From positions 7,898,501 through 7,962,500 of the forward strand of contig NC_056550.1 of assembly GCF_910596095.1 (NCBI RefSeq): a stretch of 64,000 bases of DNA, given 5' to 3'. Positions within the stretch are counted from its first letter, which is position 1; each line of letters opens with the position of its first letter. The translations under genes and the position numbers were made by a program. Under the pieces are notes generated by a model that saw only the letters and a program-made list of their open reading frames with translations, had not been told where the DNA came from and made no database searches. Positions 25,701-39,900 of this stretch are shown piece by piece. Source of the DNA: Thunnus maccoyii (Eukaryota; Chordata; Actinopteri; Scombriformes; Scombridae).

Positions 25701-27699
25701 AAATAAATCCTTCAGCTCTTTGCACTAATGTGGTTTACTGGTTTGTATCCATCTCACATTGGAAAGTTCACAACACAAAGTGTGTTCAGCTATGACCTAA
25801 AGACACTAAAAAACCCAAGTGTGCCTTTTAGGAATTCTGCAAGATCTATTTCTGTGTGACTGAGATGTCACAATATCACACATTCCAGCATGAGCAAACT
25901 GTGGGGTCCAGTGCTGCTGTCAATAGCTCCTCTGTGTCGCTGTCACCTCAGAGACAACAGGAATGCTCATCCACTCCAGCCCTCCCCGCACCACGGCCTG
26001 GACACACTGCTGGAGGATGGATTGGTCTGTCTGAGGAAAAGGCAAGAAGTAGAAGGTCACAGACGGTGACACAAAGAGAAATAGAAAAAAAAAGAGGGGC
26101 GAGGGAGAAAAAGGAAAACAGAGACAAGATGTGAGTTTGTGAATCATTAATAAAGACGGAGCCAAAAAACAGAGGCAAACAAAGATGATACAGCACAAGA
26201 TTAGATAAAAAACAATGAGGAAATAGAATTATTCATATGACCTTTTCTTTCCTGTCTGTAATTTCTCACAAGATACATAGATAAAAGTTGATGAAATCAT
26301 ATGAAATCCCCATACAAGGTTACATAATATAACATAGTCGACGCTGCTCAGCAAGTCTTGCAAGCCTTCATGACATTTATACAACCACTGATACAACACT
26401 AAGTGTGTCAAATGCAATGATGTCACCAACGCTGTATAGCTATATTTATATCCACACTAATTTGTTTACAGAGTGAGCATCCTCTCCTGACTGTGCTTCC
26501 TGTAGCATATGAGTAGATGCGAGTGCTTAATATGGTATCTGCTTTACATCTAATAACCCCCAGCAATCTCTCAGTAGCAACACTTAGACCCCCAAACAGG
26601 AGACCTGTTTATTCAGGGGAGGCCCAGAGATGGAGGGCAGTCTGACATTTCCTGCCCAGATGCCAAGAAAAAGACACATTCTTCTGCTGGGCACCCCATA
26701 TTTCCTGTCTCATACACATTTCAGACATATTTCACACCACACACTTCACCCCCTCCATCCCACACTCATGAGTTATAAACAGCAGCTGTTTATATATGTT
26801 CTTTTATAAACCAAGGGGGTTTTTGTTGCAACGCACAGTACCAATCCACAATGTACTTAAATTCAAACTTCAGCCACAGCCTTTCACCTACTGCTAAATT
26901 ACTTTAGGTATTTATTGACATCATCACACTAATCTGGATGATGTTTTTTTTGGCCTGATACACTTGCCTGTACTTGTTTCTGCCTTTGCATCACTCCCTG
27001 GTTACATTTCCAGGCCAGACCCATTAAGTACTGATGAGTAAACTGGCAGTATTTCATTTTTTTTTTTTATGAGTCAGCTGCACCACACATTCAAAACTAC
27101 ATTAATTATAGTCATTAAGTGGAGTGGGAAGTACCAGCATTAAAAAAGAAACAAAAAAAAACAAAAACAAAAAAAACGTTGAGGATGAAACTGTGTGTCA
27201 TTGTGTTTGGATGCACCAGGTGGGTCAGGTTTCCCTTTGCAGCGCTGGTGACTAACCTGCTCTCTCCTCCAGGCAATAAAGCCCAACTTCTGTAATTTTA
27301 CAAGGTGAGAGGCTATTTTTTGCCCCTGGTGGCAGCAAAGCATTTGGAAAGTGAGTCACAGTGTTAGTGAGTCATATTCTCTTCAGGTCCTCTACAAATG
27401 TCTGTGAAACGTCCTAAAAGACCTGAATGAAGACATTTTTTTCTCACTTCAATTAATATTCAGAAATATTAACAGTTTGACTGCTATAGCCTAATGTTGA
27501 GTTTGTAGGCGGAAGCTTTATGATTAGACTATCGTTGGTTGAAAGCGCCATCTAGCGAAGAAGGACTCTATTTTACTGACTTTAGTCATTGATTGCTTTC
27601 CACTGAGCCATCCCTGACCAGTGTAGTGTTGACAAAGGGAATCCGCTTTGATGTAGTGATTAAGGGAATTTTTTCGTTCCTCTTGGCTCACGATTGGCC

Positions 27700-27925
27700 G
27701 GTTGTGTTTGACCGTGGGTGGGGAAGCTGAGTGTGCCAAGGTGTGCGTAAAGGATCAGTGCGTCCCTCTGCTCACTACCAGTCAGGTGGCGACCACACTC
27801 TGACCTCATTGCTTGGTTTCTCTCCCGACTCTTCTCTGGACCAGAATGGGATATTGAAAACGTGATTTATTACTCTGCGCTTTACTTAGTCTCATCTTAA
27901 AGACAGATTCAAGCAGGTCGAAGAC
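27700..27925 (+). promoter_or_regulatory. card10 promoter/5' UTR region
   Basis: The sequence directly before the card10 ATG at 27926. It contains a short uORF (ATG GGA TAT TGA near 27846) and no clear TATA box at a convincing distance. The transcription start is not determinable from sequence alone. Confidence 0.35.
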
Positions 27926-30900
27926 ATGAGCGGTAAGTCAGCATTTAAGATTTCAATATTTAATGGGCTGTTTTCTCATCTTCTATGCGTTCATGTTCAT
28001 TTGAAATGTGTCACTGGGAAACAACTGTTTAGACAGACTGTTCCTTTAGTCAACATGAAACATTATGCGTTATATGGCAGCAGGACTGTGATTCAGGTCA
28101 AGGAAATGAAATAGACTAAACTCTCTCAGAAGACGTGTAAAAACGGCATATTTAACTTAAACTTCATGCAATAATCTAAATCCTCATACACGTTGTAGAT
28201 CTGTAATTCTGGCATGTAAGATAAACAGAAAGTACCTGGTGCAGTCTGTGGAAAGTATCAAGTTACCTTCAATTTTTTGCTTAATTTCTCACTTGACTTG
28301 ACACATTTATCCAAAGCAACGTTTCTTCTCTCAAAACAGTTCACAGTTATTTAAAATCCTGGTAATTTTCCAAAAAGAATTATATATTCATATTACACTA
28401 TACTATTATACTTTATACCATATTTTCACACAGGGTATAAATATGGTAACATTATGAGTAATAAAACTCATAACTAAAATTCTTGATGACATCCCTACAC
28501 GTGAACCTGTGAAATTACATCTGTTATAATATTTCTGAAGGCATGAAGAAAAGATTTTGCTCACCGTAAGCAAAGTTTTAAACAACACATCAAACATTTT
28601 TTGCAATATTTGGGTTTTTAATTGATTTTTCAGGAAAGGAAATCATTTTACATTGCAAACAGCTGGGCCTATTTTTTATGATTTTACTGGCCTCCTAGTT
28701 TCTGCCTCCTGTGTGCTATCATTCATTTCCTTGGAATAGATAACAGGTACAGTATAGTAGTCCAATTTAGGTCAGTTTTTTTCTACTACTTTAAGCGTCC
28801 GGAGGAGGAGTTAGATGGTAATCACATGAGGACGGTGTCTCAATAGACTGTTTATGTGTAATGACAGAGATTCCAGAGAATCTAGACGAGCCTCAGCCTG
28901 CCTGTCAGCTCAGATTGCTCTCTGATCAGCTGCACAGGGCAGCGTGCACTTCACTCTCATTATTGGTGAAAATCTTGGAGGGGTAACAACAGAGGCGTGA
29001 AGGCCTATAGATTCAATTTCATGACTGATTTATCTACAGGGTGTTTCTAGAATTGACTGTTTATTAATTTATTATATAAGAATGTCATAAATAAAGACAA
29101 ATGCTCATCACATGATATCAGAGCATGATGTCTTCACATTTCCTTCTTAGGCTTATCAGCAACCAAAAGAATCTAAAGCATTATAAAATGAAATGAAATG
29201 AATACTGCATTATATCTCAGGCTGCAGTGAGACGAGAGAGAAACTGGTGAGCTGGGCCTCTATGTGATTACAACAGACCCACAACATTTGTTAAACCAAC
29301 CAAAACGAGACACGGGATTCTGCCTGTAGATCAACAGAGCTTTGGAAGGCTTGTGTTGTTATAGTGTGCCTTGTTTAGCAGTTTCTCACTGGATTTGGAG
29401 GTTTGGTAAAAGCTTTATCTGCCTTGCATCAGTGACAAGGGAATAAACACTTCTGGTATTACAACTTTTACTTGTAGATAGTTCTGAATATAACTCACAG
29501 TTAGTGTAAGTTCAAAAAACTCTCAATTCTACTGTAATATATTACTAATCCATTCACTTTCCTCACAGTGTGAAGTCAATGAGTCTGAGAAAGTCTTTGT
29601 CTGTGGGCCCCTGGTGTGTTTTTAGGTGTGCAATATGAGTCACGCCACCATTTTCATTCCTGCGCTCTGAGACACTGACCCACAAAGTCCTCCCCACCAT
29701 AGTTTATGACCCTCTAACAGACGACCCTTTTACTCTTCAACAATTAAAGAGTGTCTAAAACCACTGCTGCAGTTATATTAACAGTCTGCAAGTTCCTCTT
29801 CATTCATGCAAACATTTTTGGCTTTCATCCAATCAAACCTGCCCTCTTATGTAAGATTTAAGTGTTCATCTGTCACACAGAGTATTTTGTAGGGAGTAAT
29901 TCCTCCTCTGCATTTCTTTGGAAGATTTCCAGTAAAGAGCTCCATCTCATTCCTTCACTATGCAGCAGACCAATAATTCTTAATTCATCTTTAAGAATGA
30001 TTTCTACTGTATGAATGTTGGACAAAGAGGATCACTACATTAATGTTAATTAAGGCTGAAAATGGAGGAATTTGCTTCTGATATCTTATCTTTGTGTTTA
30101 AAAGTAGGCAGACTGTGATTGTTTAGAAATGATAATAGTAGCATACCGTACTGTAATGATCCACTTTTGATGGCATAGATAAGGTTAGTCAGACAAAAAC
30201 AAATGCCTACGCAATTCTTCATGGAAGAAAATATTTTGTCTAGGATTTGACATGTCTGCAAGCCCTCAGGGTTGAAGCATGCCAATTGAAGAGACATGGT
30301 CCGCTGACAAAACACCTCTGGAGTAATCAATTAATGCAAAATAATCAAAACATACACAACATTTCTGTCTTCTTGTCTCAGTCAGTGTACAATCCTACCT
30401 ATAGTAGATCACAATCATTTTCCTTTTGGTCTCTTGCAGGTGTCACAGATTGGGAGGAGGGGGGTGACATTGTTCATGAGGAAGTTCGATCTTATCCGTC
30501 TTGGTCAGAGGAGCGCTGCGAGGAGCTGTGGGATCGTGTGGAAGGAGTACGACACAAGCTCACACGTATCCTCAACCCGGCCAAACTCACCCCGTACCTG
30601 CGGCAGTGCAAAGTCATTGATGAACAGGATGAAGACGAGGTGCTCAACTCTACGCAGTACCCTCTGCGCATCAGCAAGGCCGGTGAGAACAAACAGAATT
30701 CAATTAAAAACATCAATAAATCAACATGGTGACACACGCCATACGGCAAAATTGAACACTTCAAGCAAAATGAGGTTTAATTGTTTTTATTCAACATGAC
30801 AGCAACATGCAGCTGCAAGCATATGAATATCCTTACTTGCTAGTACCCTAAAGGAAGCTCTTTTTAATGGTAAACTTCTCTCATATTGAAAGTCAAACCA

Positions 30901-33900
30901 GAAGAAAAAAAAACTTGGTCTTAAAACAATTAAACCTGGCTCATAGATTACATTTGTCACATTTTTTCCTTTATTACTGATGAGAAACACAGGAAGAAAC
31001 AGAGATTCAGGTCTTTACTAAGATAAACTGATGTAAATTTGTGCCTGGAAGACAAGAAATTGTTCTGCAACCTTACATTATACTTTAAAAATAACTCACA
31101 CAAACTCCCAAACAAGAAACATTACGTGTGAATGATGGAACAGCAGGTTGTCAGAGATGAACAGGTGGTAAAGATAAATGTAGTGAGCAAACCTGACTGG
31201 AAGTAAAGAGAGAGCAAGATGAAAGACTTCACTAAGTAAAGGGGAGTGTATGGCAGACAGACAGGGAAGAATGACAAGTAAAAGAAGATAAAGATGAAGC
31301 AAACATGTTGCAAGTAAAGATGGGATGAAGACGAGCACCTGGTCCAATACCAAATTCATATCATTGTTGTGTCATTGCCAGTAAGTTAGCTCATAGTTAT
31401 GCCAGTCATTCATCATAGTCATGTTTGAAGTACATAACTACGGGTGTAAGTAACACTCACATCAAAGAAATAACATTTTTGTGGTTCAACTATTTCTGCT
31501 TTATAGTACCGACATGCTGACACTGCGTTTATTGCTTTTTTTTTGTCACTGTTGAAGCCAGTGTGCCTGGGATAGCGAATTAAAACACATTATTGTAGTT
31601 TTTCAGACTTTGTTTGTCCATTTTGTTGAACAGGCCGGTTGCTGGACATTCTGCGTGGTCAGGGCCAGCGAGGTCTTCAGGCCTTCATGGAGTCACTGGA
31701 GTTTTACCACCCAGAGCAGTACACACAGCTGACTGGAGAACAACCAACACAGCGCTGCTCCCTCATACTGGGTAAGCAGGAATTTCTCTGCATGTGGATC
31801 AATAGATGGTGAGATGATGAGGTGATGAGGTGTGGACTTGAGTCAGAGGACGTGACTTGACTGAGACTCAAATCTCAATGTAGCATGCAACCATGTCTTT
31901 GCCAAGACTGTATTACAACTGACTCATTTTTTCTGATAATTTGAAATTTCTCCTAATTGTTATTGTGTTATCGGTTTCATTTTGAGAAACTACATTAAAT
32001 TCAGGACTTGCTTGGCACTTAATGTTAAGACTTTTTGAGAATACACAAAGGTTTGTTTTTAAAGGTTACAGGGCCAGCAATCAGACCTGAGATACAGGCA
32101 CTTAAAAGTAGTTAAGAATTCACTTTCAAGAACCAGAAACTCAATGTTATCTAGTACATAAGTACTTAGTGAACACAGTTTCTTGAGAAATGATGCTCAA
32201 GACTATATGAAACAATGCAGGCATGCTTAACAAACACAATATAATAAAAGACTTTCTGACGTTTGGCACTAATTGTCTGAATAAGATAAAAGTTCAAAGC
32301 TTGTAGAGCAAATATGGGAATTTGAGAGAAACAGGTAAATTGATGAAAGTTGCTTTCTCTCTGTAGATTTCAACCTCTGCAGCACCTCTTCTTCCACAAA
32401 GTATTCATACAACACTTCAGTTATCCAGATATGTATGTATATGACAAGTAGTAATGTACGCTAGTCATTCAGGAGCTGGACACATAATCAAACACTTGTC
32501 TTGTCCTGCACCTGTCCTCCTGACTTTAATCCCCAGATGAGGAAGGTCCGGAGGGTTTGACCCAGTTCCTACTGCTGGAGGTGCGTAAACTGAGGGAGCA
32601 GCTTCGTAACAGCCGTATGTGTGAACGACGCCTGTCTCAGCGCTGTCGAATGGCGGAGGATGAACGCAGTCGCGCTGAACGTAAAGCTCAGGAGTTGCGT
32701 CATGACAGACTGCAGCTGGAGAGGTTTGTCTGAGGTTTCTAGGTAGCTTAGTTTGTTCCTCCAAGTTTGCCTCCTGTTATTCAGTTTGAGGATTTACAGG
32801 ATTAGGTTGTGGCTGCATACAGAAAATCTTGTGTCAGAGAATGATTAATGACAATTTACTGATTTATAGTAATAATTTTTCCTCATGAAGCTTTTAAGAG
32901 TGAGTACAAACTGATTGACACCTATAATGAATTCATGATTGATAGTTACTTTAATGCCACACAAAGCACATAGTGTATTCTTCCACTATCTGCCTTGTGT
33001 TGCACAAAAATGAATCAAAGAGAAACAGTAAGACAATGTTTGCACTGGATGATTTGTGATCTCAAGGCTGCGTCAAGACTGCGAGTCGGCCAGTCGAGAG
33101 CTGGGCAAGCTGAAAGACAGACACCTGGAGCAGGCTGTGAAGTACTCCAGAGCCCTGGAGGAGCAAGGCAAGGCCTCCACCCGTGAGAGAGAACTACTGA
33201 CGCAGGTGAGTTAATGAGGAGCATGCGTAAGGATAGAAACTGCACAGAGAATTTTGTAGGTTTATGTGCTTTATTTTCCACAGCCTGATTTTAAACTCAT
33301 GGACCATATATTATTAGATAATGATATCTGGGAGTCGTCTCACAGTCTGTAACTGGGAAACTCCACTCGATCAGTCAGAGGCACATCAGTGTTGAGAGTG
33401 AAGGGAGGGAGATCAGTCATTTCTATTCCACACCACCACATTTTTCTCAACTGATCCACAAAGTCTAAAAGCAGCTGTTGTATACATGCTGCAGACACAT
33501 ATTTTGGTGAATCTGCTAATAATAGCAAGTCCCACGTCCCCTTACTTGTCTGCTCCTGTTCCTGTAAACTTGCTGGAAAAGATCTGGTTGCCAGTGATAC
33601 AGTTTATTACCATATCATTTCCTTTCAAGTTGTGGCAGACTTAGGGTAAGGAAAAAAGAAGTGTTATGCTTGATAGCATGATAAGGCAGCAAACAACAGT
33701 GCCCAAGGCAGCCACAGTGAGACTGAGAACTGAAGTTCAGTTCAGACCAGCTGAGCAGATGTCATCAGTCTCCCCTTTTTCTTTAGTTTTTGCGCTGCTA
33801 CAACATGTCGACCAAAACCACTCAGGCAAGAACTGTGAATACCTGTAAATATTTGCGGTTTCATTTCGCCCTGAACCATGGCAAAATGTAAATACAAAGC

Positions 33901-36900
33901 CATGTCATTGCATTTTAAAACATGTTTTACAACAGAACAACAGATGCCTGGTGTAGAGAAGGAAATGCTTACATTTTAAAATGTCAGGGTGTGTCTTTAT
34001 GGCTGCTGTGCTCTGTCTCCATACAGGTAGAAGAACTTAAGTCCAGGTTGACAGAGGCAGAGAAACAAACAATCGATTCTCCGGGGAATACTACGCCAGC
34101 CAGAAGAAACAGTTTGCTCTCTAATGGCGGACATGGTCCTCCACCTGCTTTACCAGAAAAGCCGCTGCACCGTATTGAGATTCAGAAAGCTGAGAGTACA
34201 GGAACGCAGATGAAGGACTCAGTTCCTACCACTGGAGTCATAGTATGTTTTTAAATAGACATTGTCTATGATCTGATAGCACCTAAAAATGGTCTCTGTT
34301 TGTGTCTGAATCAGCTACAGTGCTTTTTTTATATTTTCCCGGCAATGTCTTGAATGGTTGGAGTGATTAATGTTCTAAAAATGTTGTCTGTGTTGTTTGC
34401 CTTAGGCCCTGATGGATATCCTGCAGCAGGACCGCAGGGAGGCTGCAGAGCAGAGGCAGGAGCTCTGCGATATCATCTCCAGAATACAGGGGGAGCTACA
34501 GAGCACCGAGGAGTACAGGGACAAGGTGAACAGTTTTCACCACCTGAAACATTGTTTTCAAAATGTTAAATTTGCTGCAAAAACCAATGATTCCACTGTA
34601 AAAGTGACCTTTCAGCCTTCGAATAGAGGTTGTAATGGTGAACTATGTTTGTAGCTGGAGTCGCATTGCGAGCAGCTACAGCTGAAGGTGAGGACTCTCC
34701 AGCTGGACTGGGAGACTGAGCAGAAGAGGAGCATGTCCTATTTTAACCAGGTCATGGAGCTAGAAAAGGAGAGGGACCAGGTCAGTATGTGTTCAGGGTC
34801 TGAATCGATTCTGGGCTCATGGCTCACGTGTCCCTAACAGTTTAACGATCTTACACAGTGTATCAGGGCATATTTGTATTTAGTTGTGTTGCAGTTGAGT
34901 CTGGCAGTGTGTATTCTGAACATTTTTTACACCATGCAAACTTCTTTTCTCTGCCTTTTTTTGCCTCTTCAGGCTCTGCGTAGTCGGGACAGCCTGCAGT
35001 TGGAGTACACTGACTGTCTCCTGGATAAGAATCGTCTGCGTAAACGCATCGCAGAGCTGCAGGCCAACCTGGAGCAGCAGTACAGGGAGCTGGAGAGAGA
35101 AAGGGAGAGGAGCCGGGAGAAAATGGATCAGAGCAGCTCCTGTCTGCACTGCGTGAGTTAGCACAGGAGTACAGCAAGTTAAGAGTGCAGCACTGTCTTT
35201 TCACTGCAACCACAGAACATTTGACACATTATGTAACTCTCTGTATCTGCTCCCCAGTCCCACCTGTCTCTGTGCAGTGAAGACCAGTGCTACGGCCCCT
35301 GCTGTTCCCTCGGCCTGGACCTGAGCCCCCAGGCCAAAAGCACCCACAGGCTGCTTAGAAAGGTCAGGTCCATGGTTACCATAATTATTATTTTACTCAC
35401 ATTCACAATAACAGTAGAATCACCATTGCCTTGTGATTTAAATCAGCATCAGTGGTCTTCATTGTGGGAGTGTGGTACTGCTGTCAGTCATAGGAGTTGT
35501 AGCTGCTGTTTATTTTGTGTAAATATGCCTTTGTGTAGTGTAAGGGATCATTTCCAACTGTTTTGGGGGACTGCAACAACATGTTTTCTCAAGTTTTTTA
35601 TTTTGCTATGCATGGAATGTGGCTTTTGGACTGAACAGTAAATTTCTTCAGCTAGACAAGGATCTTATTATTGTCTGAGATTGTGATATCCTTCCTGAGA
35701 CTGAGAACCGTCAGCCACTCAGGTCATTATGAAACAACTACCTCAGCTTCAGGGCACATCACTCTGAAAATTAGACCCAACCAAATTATGATGAAATAAA
35801 AAGAAAAATACAGAGATTACTTGACTGAACTAACAAAATCCCAGAACAAAATGGAAACATACATAACCCTGTCTGACATAAAACTGAGTCGACCACTAAG
35901 TACAGACTGACTGAGCACAACCTGGCAGTGGAAGTAGGCCGGCACAGACAGACCTGGCTGCCCAGACAGGAGAGGTTGTGTTTTTACTGTGACCAAGGAA
36001 CAGTAGAGACAGAAATACACTTCCTAACTCATTGCAACCAGCATCAAAGTCTTAGAGACCAATATTTTGCAAAAAAAAAAAAAAAAATATTCCCAGTTCC
36101 TCTATCTAAGTGACTTGAAGGGGCTTTTGGTGCTACTGGGAGAGAGGAGGACTGCTGTAGACTGGCAGCAAGATATGTAGAAGCCTGCTATGAGCTCCAC
36201 AGCTCTGTGAGCCCCCTGTCCCACATGACTAATAATTTAAGTTTATTAATTAATAATTAATTTGTTGTATGTTTATATCCAATGTTACTCTTACCTTACC
36301 TTCCATAGCCCTTCTTGTTCTCCATGACCTTTTGTACTGTTATTGTTTATTTTGAGTATTTATATTTAATACAATTGTATAGCTTGTGTTAATATGCTTT
36401 GGCAACGTTGTTTTTGTCTGTAGTCATTCCAGTGAAGCCATGTGAATTGAACTGAACTGTATGAGACATTGCAGTAAATTCTTATGCAGATCTTGGCGTG
36501 TTAGTACGTGCAGGATGCCTCTCACTAGCTGTGAGATCATACTATATTCACACTTGTTTTTTTTGTGCTACAGGCGCCCTCTAGAGGCCAAGCCAATGAC
36601 AACTCAGAGGGTAGGTTGTTTTTTTTTATCATTGACAGCTCGATTCTCAAGTTTGTGCAAGACAATACTTGTACTTGTGTTCTTTATTTCCTTTGTATCG
36701 TTGTACTTTATTTACTTGAATATTCTCTCTGCCCCTTCACAGATTCTCGTTCCAACTCAGAGGAGAATCTGCTGTCGTCAGTGAGTATCACCGCTCAGAT
36801 CATTATGAGAGAGAAAGAATGAAAGACAAAGTCAGAATTGGTGTCTGTTTATTTATCATTCTACCCTCAGGCAGAAGACAATGAAAAGGAAATAAATCGC

Positions 36901-39900
36901 CTCTCCACATTCCCCTTTCCTCCTTGTATGAACTCCATCAACCGACGATTCAACACAGAGTGAGTTTATCAGCCCCAAATCACCATCATTACATGTTTTC
37001 AGCCTAACTGATTTCTTCACCCTTAACATCTGTTTTTCATGCACTGCAAAGGTTTGACTTGGACTCCTGGGGCAGTGATGAGAATGATAACATAACAGGT
37101 ACATTTGATTCTGTCATGTTCTGCATTTGAATGATCAGTCATGTAGGAAAAAAAAACTCAAATAACTTTTAAACGATTCTCTGATTGTTTCAGTTATTTG
37201 GCATCTAAATACACTGAAAGAAACCATAAGAAAGCACTCAGTCCAGCTCTGCTTTTGCTATCTAAGCATGTAGCACATTGCAGGTGTAAGGTATGAGGCT
37301 CTCTGGTGTTTTCAGGTGAGCAGAGTGAACCTTCTTTGTGGGATTCGTGGAACTCCCTACACTCTCATCCCTTCCCCCCTGACCTGGTCAACCTTCCCGC
37401 AGTCTCTACAAATGTCCCCAACCCCAGCGTTCCCAGGTACAGCCCTGCTGTTTTGATGCCTGTCGATGAAAGCCACTAAAAACATTGTTAAAGCATTAAC
37501 TTATGTAATTGCTTTCTGCTTAATCACCATTAATGTCACTTGTAAACTGCTAACAGCAACATTTAACACCTTCATAGATCAGAAAGATTACAATGCAGCT
37601 AATAGGACAAACTAAAAAAGTTTTAGGGGATTTATTTTACAAAGGTCGTGATAGTCACAATAGGGTACGGACCTTTTACGACTATTGCACAGTTGCATGA
37701 TCTTAATTAGTTTCTGGAAGCCTCATCATTTCTATCATATACAGATTAATAGAACTTAATGATGTCTCATTAAGTTATCACACCATCCTTATCTATTGCT
37801 GCTCATCCATGCCATCTTTCAGGATACCCCCCGTCTCCCCGTCTTCAAGTCCCCCTACCTCACCAAAGCACGGAAGAGCCAGCCTAGCTGATGATGTTAC
37901 AATAGTCGGAGGAAACCGAACGGGGATCTTTGTCAGCCATGTGAGAGCTGGTTCCACAGCGGAACAATGTGGACTGAAGGAGGGCAGCGAGCTGCTGGAG
38001 GTGTGTGTCTGTGTGTGTTAGTTCTGTCATTAGTGAATAGTGTATGACGAAGGCATACAATACATGCTTACATTTGTAGTTTTGAGACAAATGCCTAAGG
38101 TTCTTGATTGCAAAAAGTGCAAATGTAATCAAATATAAGACCATAAGGCTATAACATAACATTTTGTTTTTTCTTTATGTTGAGCAGCTGGAGCGGGTTC
38201 TGTTTGGTGGGGGAAGTGTACTGCTGGGCCAGTGCACTGCTGAGGTAGCCCACTTTTCTCTACAGTGGTGGACTGAGCCTTCATCACTCAAACACCAGAG
38301 CAACCCAGAGGGTGAGTCTGTTATATCAGAGAGGGTCTGCAAACAGATCTGAAATTTTCATTTAAAGTAGTAAAATCATATTCTTGAAACGTTTCCCTGT
38401 GAAACACAGTTATGTTCATTCATTCATTGAAGTAAGCTGTCCCTCTGCATCCTGTCCTCAGCATACTCCGAGCTGTGCTCCCAGATCTCATCACCTACTT
38501 TCACGGGTGCTGACTCCTTCTATGTGCGTGTCAATCTCAGCATTGAGCCTCTCGGGGACCCACCATCTCTGGGTGTGTCTTGTGATGACATCTTACATGT
38601 CACAGACACAAGGTACAATGGGAAATACAACTGGCGCTGTTCGCTGGTGGACCCACGCACAGCCAAGCACCTGCAGGCAGGAACCATGCCCAACTATAAC
38701 AGGTACACCAATTAGACCCTGATTTGGCTGCTATGTTACATTAGATGATATTCTGGCCAAATGGGATATCTTACAGTAGCTCTGAAAGACAAATATAAGC
38801 CTGGTTTTGAGTTATAAAGTATATTAAAAATAAGCTCTAAGCACGTAACATTTGGAGTGTAAATCACTTGTATTACACTATTTTCCATTTAAGGGCACAG
38901 CAGTTGTTACTTGTAATGCTACGGAAAATGGCCCTGGAGCAAAAAGACTTCAAGAAGAAGGTGGTAAGTCTGCTCATATTCAAATGACATGGAGTATACA
39001 AAAAGCTGAGTTTCAATCACTAACCAAACTATTACAGAACCCATAGCCTACTATTACCACTACTGCTACTGCTACTACTACTACTACTACTACTACTACT
39101 ATTATATAACTATTAGATGTTTATTTTTCTTCATTTTCATACATATAGTTTTTGAAGAAAACATCTAGCAGTGTTCGATTGGTCAAGGCAGCAGACCCCA
39201 GTTGCCGTGGGATTAATTCCACACAGCAGGTCCTTTACACACTCAGCAAACGTAAGAACCATCCACTATGCTCCCAGAATACAACACCAAATCTTTGGTC
39301 TTTTTGGATAAAAGTATCCATTTGTCCTTGACTATGTGTTTGTGTATGTGTGTACTTTGCATTAATGTGTGCATACCCACATGTGTGCCTGTCCTCTCAG
39401 GTCACGGTGAGCACTTGATCCCGTACAGTTTAGTGCAGCCGGTGCAGGTTCAGACCAAGCGGCCAGTCATTTTCTCCCCCTCCCTTCTGTCCCGCGGTCT
39501 CATAGAGAGACTGCTGCAACCCGCAGAGTCTGGTTTGAACTTCAACACCTGCCCACCAGGTATGCACACAGCATACACACTTATTCACACAAGTGATTTA
39601 CAAACATTCGCCAAATCAGTGAACAAAAACGTCGATAATTCCTCATTTGACCACCACAATATCCTCTTCCCTCTGTTTCCTGTGGTTTTCAGAGCCTATT
39701 CAGGCTTCTGAGAGACAAGACAAAAGAGTATTCTTGCTGGATTCCTGCACTCCAGAGCAGGCTCTGGGCATACGGTTGCAGTCAATACAGGATGTCATCA
39801 GCCAGGTAATAATAAGCACATCATATAGTCTTGTTATTTTTCTTCTGCCTCACAAAAACACAATCGCACCCTCTTAACACTCAATTGGGCTTCATTTAGC

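Larger units (their letters stand above)
19146..27700. other. Spacer between cdc42ep1 and card10
   Basis: About 8.5 kb without a recognisable gene. Contents: two TG microsatellites, A/G-rich blocks around 20880-21450 and 26040-26170, a degenerate tRNA-derived-SINE-like word run near 22640-22705, and one isolated exon-like block at 20698-20747 on the minus strand. The spacer separates two divergently transcribed genes, so enhancers of either could lie here, but I see no specific site to name. Confidence 0.5.
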
